Origin: Methanobacteriota archaeon
Lineage (GTDB): Archaea > Thermoplasmatota > Thermoplasmata > UBA10834
Assembly: GCA_020725925.1 (NCBI GenBank)
Contig: DYTN01000012.1
Span: 1 to 46,529 of the forward strand
Length of the DNA: 46,529 nucleotides
Direction of reading: 5' to 3'
Shown here: in pieces, positions 41,831-46,529 of the stretch
Numbering within the stretch: position 1 is the first letter of the stretch
Layout of the letters: the number at the start of each line of letters is the position of its first letter
Made by a program: the position numbers and the translations under genes
The notes under the pieces: model-generated
Told to the model about the DNA's origin: nothing
What the model saw: only the letters and a program-made list of their open reading frames with translations
Databases searched by the model: none

Positions 41831-43498
41831 TCATGATGACCGCTTCGCTGATGCCCTCAGGTCGGCGAGACTGACCAGGTCCAGCTCGAAGGCGACCACG
41901 GGGTACCTGAGCTCGAAGGCCTCTATGGCTGCGGGCGAGATCTCCCCGAGCACCCCGACCCCGCGCCCTCCAATGATCACCGAGGCGCACCTGCCTCCGA
42001 CGAAGCTTGGATGGTCCATTGGTCCGATATCCCCCGCGACTCCCACGCTCGAGAGCACGGACTGGACCAGGGACTTGACCTCGGTGAAGCTCGCTCTCGC
42101 GTGGATGCTCACGCCTCCGAGCATGAGCTTGTTCCTCCCCTTGATCACGACCTCCCCGACCTCGAACAGCCGCTGGGGCAGCTCCCTGTGCTTGTTCTTC
42201 CGCAGGATGGACATGAGGCTCGGCAGGAGCGAAGTCCTCACGAGCACCATCTCGTCGCTCACGGGGTTCTTGACCCTCGTAGCTTCGAGTTCGTCCCTGA
42301 GGTTCATGGCGGAGAACTGCTCGTCGTCGTTGGACAGCGTCAGGGTCACGACCTCGAAGTACCCGAGCCCCACCATGACATTCTTGACGGCCACGCCGAA
42401 CGAAAGCATCGGGTCCTCCTTGCCGAAGGTCGCCACTCTCGGCAGACGATTCCCGAACTTCTCGTAGCCGTGGCCGATCGCCACGTCCTCGACCAGGTCC
42501 ACGGGGTGCAGTATGTCCGCCCTGTATCGAGGCACGAGGACATCGAGTCCGTCCTTCCCCACGCTCGCCCCGTAGCCCATGCTTCTGAGGGTCGCGGCCA
42601 TCTCGTCTCCCGTCAGGCTCGTCCCTATCCAGCTGTTGGCGTATGAGGGATCAAGCTTCATGGGCAGCGGGTTCAGGTCGGGCGCCAGCGAGGTCCTTCC
42701 ATCCTGGTGTATCCTGACGGTTCTGATCTTCCCTCCGCGCTCCGCCAGCGCTGTCGCGAGGATGTTCACCGCGGCCGTGACAGCGTTCATGTCCGTGCCG
42801 GTGCAGTCCACGAGGATGTCCTTGGTGTCCTCGGTGACGGCCGTCGTGATGCCGTTGATGATCGGAGGGAACGAGAGCACCTCGCCGTCCTTGTCCACTA
42901 TCATCGGGTACCTCTTCTTGCCCTCGAGCACGAACGCGTACGCCATGCCCTTCTCGTGCTCTCTGAGAATCTCGGCGGGGGTCATCCTCCGGGAACCCTG
43001 GAGCGGTATGAACGATATCTCGTCCGGGAGGACGGCCCTGTAGGTGAAGGGGGGCTTTATTGTCCTGAAGTCATGGATGCCTATCGCGACCTTTCTCCTG
43101 TTCCTCCCGAGGGTCAGGTGGAGCTTCTCCTGGAGGTCCATCATGGAGCGGATGAGGGGGTCCGTGATCTCGTTCCCCTCGACGAGTGCGGACCATATGA
43201 ACGGCCGGACCTCCTTCACCGAAGGATCCACCTGCAGGTCGACCTCGGATTCGTCGACGGCATAGGACCTGAGCCCCGGCTCGTAGCCCATGAACGCCCT
43301 AAGCGCCCTCGCAATCCCCTCGACCGAGTAGAGGTCTGGCCTGTCGGGGAAGAACTCGAAGGACAGCTCGTCCAGGTCGTCCTCCATGAGCTTGAGATCG
43401 GCACCCATCATGGGCAGCCTGTCCCTGAGGACCCTCCTGTCCACATCACGGCCCATGAGCTCGCAGAGGTCGGAGTAGCTGAAGTTGATGACTGGCAT
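41831..43498 (-). CDS. pheT: phenylalanyl-tRNA synthetase beta subunit (archaeal type)
   Basis: Tetrameric synthetase subunit attaching Phe to tRNA-Phe. The 555-residue length is the short archaeal/eukaryotic form without the bacterial tRNA-binding and C-terminal domains. Visible: LSFEFFPDRPDLYSVEGIARALR, the B3/B4-like QLD-type region PFIWSALVEG, VDCTGTD (DCTG motif), B5 with ILHPVDLVEDVAIGHGY, and the catalytic-like domain NPVSDEMVLVRTSLLPSLM and EVGEVV. PheS is not in the window. A TATA-like TTATTATATGCC precedes the start. Confidence 0.95.
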   Translation of the reverse strand: MPVINFSYSDLCELMGRDVDRRVLRDRLPMMGADLKLMEDDLDELSFEFFPDRPDLYSVEGIARALRAFMGYEPGLRSYAVDESEVDLQVDPSVKEVRPFIWSALVEGNEITDPLIRSMMDLQEKLHLTLGRNRRKVAIGIHDFRTIKPPFTYRAVLPDEISFIPLQGSRRMTPAEILREHEKGMAYAFVLEGKKRYPMIVDKDGEVLSFPPIINGITTAVTEDTKDILVDCTGTDMNAVTAAVNILATALAERGGKIRTVRIHQDGRTSLAPDLNPLPMKLDPSYANSWIGTSLTGDEMAATLRSMGYGASVGKDGLDVLVPRYRADILHPVDLVEDVAIGHGYEKFGNRLPRVATFGKEDPMLSFGVAVKNVMVGLGYFEVVTLTLSNDDEQFSAMNLRDELEATRVKNPVSDEMVLVRTSLLPSLMSILRKNKHRELPQRLFEVGEVVIKGRNKLMLGGVSIHARASFTEVKSLVQSVLSSVGVAGDIGPMDHPSFVGGRCASVIIGGRGVGVLGEISPAAIEAFELRYPVVAFELDLVSLADLRASAKRSS

Positions 43499-43516
43499 GT
43501 CGGGCGAAGAGAAACC

Positions 43517-43532
43517 TCCGGCATATAATAAG
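43517..43532 (-). promoter_or_regulatory. TATA box of pheT
   Basis: Minus-strand CCTTATTATATGCCGG lies 20-34 bases before ATG 43498, compatible with a very short leader. Confidence 0.5.
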
Positions 43533-43600
43533 GTTGTCAGACAGCGGCCATCGTGGGCAGGGCCAGCTGCGCACCATTGTCGGGTTTCGAGCGTGTCCCA

Positions 43601-43613
43601 GGGAAAGATATAA
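43601..43613 (+). promoter_or_regulatory. TATA box of the KaiC-like gene pair
   Basis: GGAAAGATATAAG with a purine-rich BRE-like start lies about 66-78 bases before ATG 43679. Confidence 0.45.
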
Positions 43614-43678
43614 GGCCATCCAACTAGAATCCGAACGGTGCAATCAGTGAGTGTTCTTCGCCGAGAGAGAGGCGCAAG

Positions 43679-44632
43679 ATGATCAAAGAGAAGGTCAAGA
43701 CTGGCGTTTCAGGCCTGGACGAGATGCTCCATGGTGGGCTCATTCCAGGCAGAGCCTATGTCGTTTCTGGAACATCGGGCACGGGCAAGACGACCCTCGC
43801 CTTGCAGTTCCTGCTCGAAGGCGCGAGGAACGGCGAGCGGGTGGCTTACGTGTCCATAGACGAGCCCCCGAACGAGGTCAAGCAGGACATGCGCTCGTTC
43901 GGGTGGGACCTGAACCCCATCCAGGTCTTCGACGCCACGCCGGACATCATGAGCTATGACAAGACCCCTGTGAGGGACGTGTCGACCGAGCGCAAGATCG
44001 TGTACTTCCGCGAGGTCGGGGACACCATCAGGCAGACCTCGGAGCGTTCCCCGGTCGACATGACCATCAACACCATCCAGGAGCTGCTCAAGCAGGAGAT
44101 GAAGGTCAGGAGGTATTCCAGGATCGTGGTCGACTCCCTGACCTCGCTCAGGTACTTCTACATACGCACGAGCGAGGAGAACTCCACGCTCATATCGTTC
44201 TTCAGGCTGCTGTCGGACCTCGGAGTCACGAGCCTGCTCACCGTTCAGCTGCCCGAGGTCTCGAAGCCGGATGTCGAGGTCCACATGGCTAGGGGGGAGA
44301 TCCGCCTCCACAAGTGGTTCAACGGCAGAGGGCTCATAAGGGGCATCACCGTGGAGAAGTACCGCGGCTCCCCTCACGACCACAAACTCAGGGTGATGAA
44401 GATCGCCTCGGAGGGAGTGACGGTGAGGATCCCGACAGAGCCGCTCCCGGGCGGGATGGACGCTGTGCAGGAAGAGCAGAAGGAGGCCGAGCCGGCAGAG
44501 CCCGAGCCACCTTCGCCCATCGACGACGCCCCAGCCGCTGTCCCAGCGCCTCCTCCCCGCCAGGAGGGCCCTCCGGAAGGCACGCCGCCCGCCGAGCCAG
44601 AGAGCCATCACACGGGAGGGGGCGGGATATGA
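43679..44632 (+). CDS. KaiC-like RecA-superfamily ATPase 1
   Basis: Single-domain KaiC-type ATPase of 317 residues. Walker A GTSGTGKTT is at 31-39, the Walker B strand is RIVVDSLTSL near 155, and the VSGLDEMLHGGLIPGRAYVVSG lead-in is typical. The C-terminal 60 residues are Pro/Ala/Glu-rich and probably disordered. Archaeal members include FlaH/ArlH-like and other signalling ATPases (established knowledge); the role of this one is unknown. The stop codon overlaps the start of the second copy, so the two are translationally coupled. Confidence 0.9.
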   Translation: MIKEKVKTGVSGLDEMLHGGLIPGRAYVVSGTSGTGKTTLALQFLLEGARNGERVAYVSIDEPPNEVKQDMRSFGWDLNPIQVFDATPDIMSYDKTPVRDVSTERKIVYFREVGDTIRQTSERSPVDMTINTIQELLKQEMKVRRYSRIVVDSLTSLRYFYIRTSEENSTLISFFRLLSDLGVTSLLTVQLPEVSKPDVEVHMARGEIRLHKWFNGRGLIRGITVEKYRGSPHDHKLRVMKIASEGVTVRIPTEPLPGGMDAVQEEQKEAEPAEPEPPSPIDDAPAAVPAPPPRQEGPPEGTPPAEPESHHTGGGGI

Positions 44633-45450
44633 AGGAGGCGGCCGAAGGCAGGGTCCCGACCGGGGTCGCCGGCATCGACGAGATGCTCGGTGGCGGGCTC
44701 ATCGCGGGAAGGCCGTATGTGGTATCGGGCACGACGGGGAGCGGGAAGACGACCCTGGGCGTTCAGTTCCTGCACGAGGGTGTGAAGCGAGGAGAACGGG
44801 CGCTGCTCGTGGCCATAGACGAGCCCCCGGCGGAGATTGTGCGCTCGCTCGGGTGGGATGTGGGGAAGATAAGGATCCTGGACGTCCACCCGGCCGCGAA
44901 GGCGTTCAGCAAGCGCGTCTCGCTGGTGGAGGTGGCGGCCCAGAGGAGCGTCGGCTCGCTGAGGGAGGCCGGCCCGAGCGCGAAGACGGAGGCCATGAAG
45001 CAGGCCTCCCCTGAGATATCAGTGCAGTCGCTCCAGCTCATGCTCAAGCAGGAGCTGGGAGAGGTCAGGTACTCGAGGATGGTCATAGACTCGCTCACAT
45101 CCCTGAAGAAGCTCTCCGAGAACATGGAGGACATGAACAGCAGCATCATGTCCATCCTCAGGTTCATCTCCGAGTCCGGCGTCACGACTCTGATGATAAC
45201 GGACCTCCCGGACCCGACGGTGCTCGAACCTGAGATCTTCATATGCAGGGGCGAGATAAGGCTGCACAAGCGCATGGTGGGCAACAGAATAGACCGGTGC
45301 GTCACCGTCGAGAAGTTCAGGGGCTCGGCCCACGACACCCTCCCCAGGCCGATGGCCATCACGGAAATGGGCGTATCCGTCGACCCGCACAGGAAGATCC
45401 CCAAGGCCTCCCTGAAGATGCTCCAGGCGTTCACCCAGTACGGCCGGTAG
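44629..45450 (+). CDS. KaiC-like RecA-superfamily ATPase 2
   Basis: Second KaiC-type ATPase, about 273 residues from ATG 44629, overlapping the stop of the first (ATGA). Walker A GTTGSGKTT is at 34-42 and Walker B is RMVIDSLTSL. Shares layout and the EIRLHKxMVGNRIDR/EIRLHKWFNGRG segment with its neighbour, so the pair is a tandem duplication, but it lacks the Pro-rich tail. A hetero-complex of the two is a reasonable inference from coupling. Confidence 0.9.
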   Translation: MKEAAEGRVPTGVAGIDEMLGGGLIAGRPYVVSGTTGSGKTTLGVQFLHEGVKRGERALLVAIDEPPAEIVRSLGWDVGKIRILDVHPAAKAFSKRVSLVEVAAQRSVGSLREAGPSAKTEAMKQASPEISVQSLQLMLKQELGEVRYSRMVIDSLTSLKKLSENMEDMNSSIMSILRFISESGVTTLMITDLPDPTVLEPEIFICRGEIRLHKRMVGNRIDRCVTVEKFRGSAHDTLPRPMAITEMGVSVDPHRKIPKASLKMLQAFTQYGR

Positions 45451-45471
45451 GCATCACATTGATGCCCGCAG

Positions 45472-45483
45472 GTTAATTACCGC
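45472..45483 (+). promoter_or_regulatory. TATA-like element of the C45-family gene
   Basis: GTTAATTACCGC lies 29-40 bases before ATG 45512. Confidence 0.4.
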
Positions 45484-45511
45484 ACAAGCCCTTCCGGGAG
45501 AATCGGTTATC

Positions 45512-46529
45512 ATGGCCGCCAAGCGCAAGTTCGAGCTCGTGATCGCCTCCGGAAAGCCCTACAACCTGGGCAAGACACTAGGCAGGAAGTGCTCGCAGAG
45601 GGCCGCGTCGTACAGGAGGAGCTCCGCGGCCGCAGTCAAGTACTACACGGGCATGGAATGGCCGAAAGCCGTCGAAAGAGCCAAGATGTACCTGCCGTAC
45701 GCGGAGGAGTTCAACCCGGATCACGTGGAGGAAATCAGGGGCTTCGCAGACGGCGCGAAGATGCGCTTCGAGGAAGTCTTCGCCATGTGCTGCCACGAAT
45801 TGCTGTCGCCCCTTGGCTTCAAGGCGTGCACGGATGTCGCCGTCAACGGGGACGTGACCCGGGACGGCAATGTCCTCATCGCCCACAACGAGGATTGGTC
45901 CCGGGACGCGCTCGAGACGGTCGTGCTCGTCCATGGCAAGCCCTCGGGCAAACCGCAGTACCTGTGCGCATCCTATGCCGGGCTTCTGCCCTCGTGCGGG
46001 ATGAACAGCGCGGGCGTGAGCCTCACGGGCAACGCGCTCGATCCCAACGACCTCCGGGTCGGCATCCCCAAGGTGTTCCCTGTCAGGAAGAGTCTTGATG
46101 CCAAGCGAATCGGAGAGGCCCTGGACGCTGCGATGCCCGCAGACCGTGCCTCGAGCTACAACAACATAGTCTCGGACAAGAACGGTGAGATCTACTCACT
46201 CGAAGGATCTGCCACAGATTGTGCCTGGATATGCGCGCTGGACGGCTACCTAGTGCATACGAATCATTATGTGACCGATAAGATGAAGAAGTTCGAGGGA
46301 GCCCCCAGCTCGATAGCCTGCTCGGTGTTCAGATACAACCGCGCGCTCAGGCTCATAGAGGACCAGCTCGGGGACGTGACGCTCGAATCCCTCGAGGCGA
46401 TCCTTCGGGACCATGTCAACAAACCGTGCTCCGTCTGTCGGCACGCGGACCCAAGGAAGCCCGTGATCGACGCATCCGAGAGCATCTTCTCGGTCGTGTT
46501 CGACCTGAGTGACTTGGAGGCCCACGTCT
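45512..46529 (+). CDS. C45-family acyltransferase/hydrolase (isopenicillin N acyltransferase-like), 3' truncated
   Basis: At least 339 residues; the frame runs off the right edge. It resembles the self-processing Ntn-hydrolases of the C45 (AAT/IAT) family: FKACTDVAV supplies the predicted nucleophile cysteine exposed by autocleavage, followed by NVLIAHNEDWS, SCGMNSAGVSLTGNAL and TNHYVTDKM. Members hydrolyse or transfer acyl groups of amides such as acyl-amino acids. ATG 45512 is used; a TATA-like GGTTAATTACC lies about 35-45 bases upstream. Substrate unknown. Confidence 0.85.
   Translation, partial: MAAKRKFELVIASGKPYNLGKTLGRKCSQRAASYRRSSAAAVKYYTGMEWPKAVERAKMYLPYAEEFNPDHVEEIRGFADGAKMRFEEVFAMCCHELLSPLGFKACTDVAVNGDVTRDGNVLIAHNEDWSRDALETVVLVHGKPSGKPQYLCASYAGLLPSCGMNSAGVSLTGNALDPNDLRVGIPKVFPVRKSLDAKRIGEALDAAMPADRASSYNNIVSDKNGEIYSLEGSATDCAWICALDGYLVHTNHYVTDKMKKFEGAPSSIACSVFRYNRALRLIEDQLGDVTLESLEAILRDHVNKPCSVCRHADPRKPVIDASESIFSVVFDLSDLEAHV

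Noticed and set aside
1-46529. CRISPR arrays, transposases or rRNA genes
   Set aside because: None seen on reading both strands; no regularly spaced repeats, no transposase motifs, no rRNA signature.

Overview
The window is a high-GC archaeal chromosome segment, most likely from an uncultured or little-studied Thermoplasmatota lineage (phylum-level inference). Evidence for Archaea: deoxyhypusine synthase, an archaeal-type PheT, mevalonate-pathway genes (mevalonate kinase and a class II HMG-CoA reductase), an archaeal-type phosphopantetheine adenylyltransferase, KaiC-like ATPases, tRNAs without encoded CCA, and TATA-type promoters about 25-40 bases upstream of genes. A class II HMG-CoA reductase fits Thermoplasmatota-like Euryarchaeota, but no rRNA is present to settle placement.

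Layout. 1-4.1 kb: the end of an Lrp/AsnC-like regulator, a class III aminotransferase/racemase-like enzyme, a D-aminoacylase interrupted by one in-frame TGA, and a flavodoxin whose best start is ACG. 4.18-10.18 kb: a visibly A/T-richer island with a secreted HAF-repeat/beta-propeller/FIMAH protein, three uncharacterised membrane proteins and a HEPN-like protein. The island abuts the 3' end of the RNase P RNA gene (rnpB, minus strand, about 10163-10489), and the last 22 bases of rnpB recur exactly at 4854-4875 in the same orientation. This is the attL/attR signature of an element integrated at the 3' end of an RNA gene. Further degenerate copies at 4184, 4901 (inverted) and 9353 suggest repeated insertions. 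No recognisable integrase is present.

10.5-18.8 kb: a complete chemotaxis operon on the minus strand (mcp-cheW-cheY-cheB-cheA-cheC-cheD), a divergent cheR, and a small acidic protein. 18.9-23.7 kb: branched-chain amino acid operon ilvB-ilvN-ilvC-FAH-ilvE. 23.9-26.4 kb: a threonine-synthase-like PLP enzyme and an MttB-family methyltransferase without pyrrolysine. 26.6-30.4 kb: tRNA-Leu(GAG), a membrane protein, a beta-decarboxylating dehydrogenase paired with a coiled-coil protein, and deoxyhypusine synthase. 30.5-34.9 kb: CBS protein, coiled-coil zinc-ribbon protein, CDF metal transporter, thymidylate kinase and a dolichol/phytol-kinase-like protein.

35.0-38.6 kb: HMG-CoA reductase and mevalonate kinase (divergent, isoprenoid lipid synthesis), a DUF2116-like zinc-finger membrane protein, and a PPAT-NTP phosphatase fusion. 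38.6-41.6 kb: two tandem eight-cysteine mini-proteins, an octaheme HAO-like cytochrome c whose signal peptide is separated from the haem domain by an in-frame TGA, and an EamA transporter. 41.7-46.5 kb: tRNA-Ser(UGA), pheT, two KaiC-like ATPases with translational coupling, and a C45-family acyltransferase/hydrolase running off the right edge.

The observations I would check first are the rnpB-anchored island with its partial-att cassettes, the two TGA-interrupted genes (both stops followed by ACCTC), and the octaheme cytochrome with its two Cys-rich neighbours.
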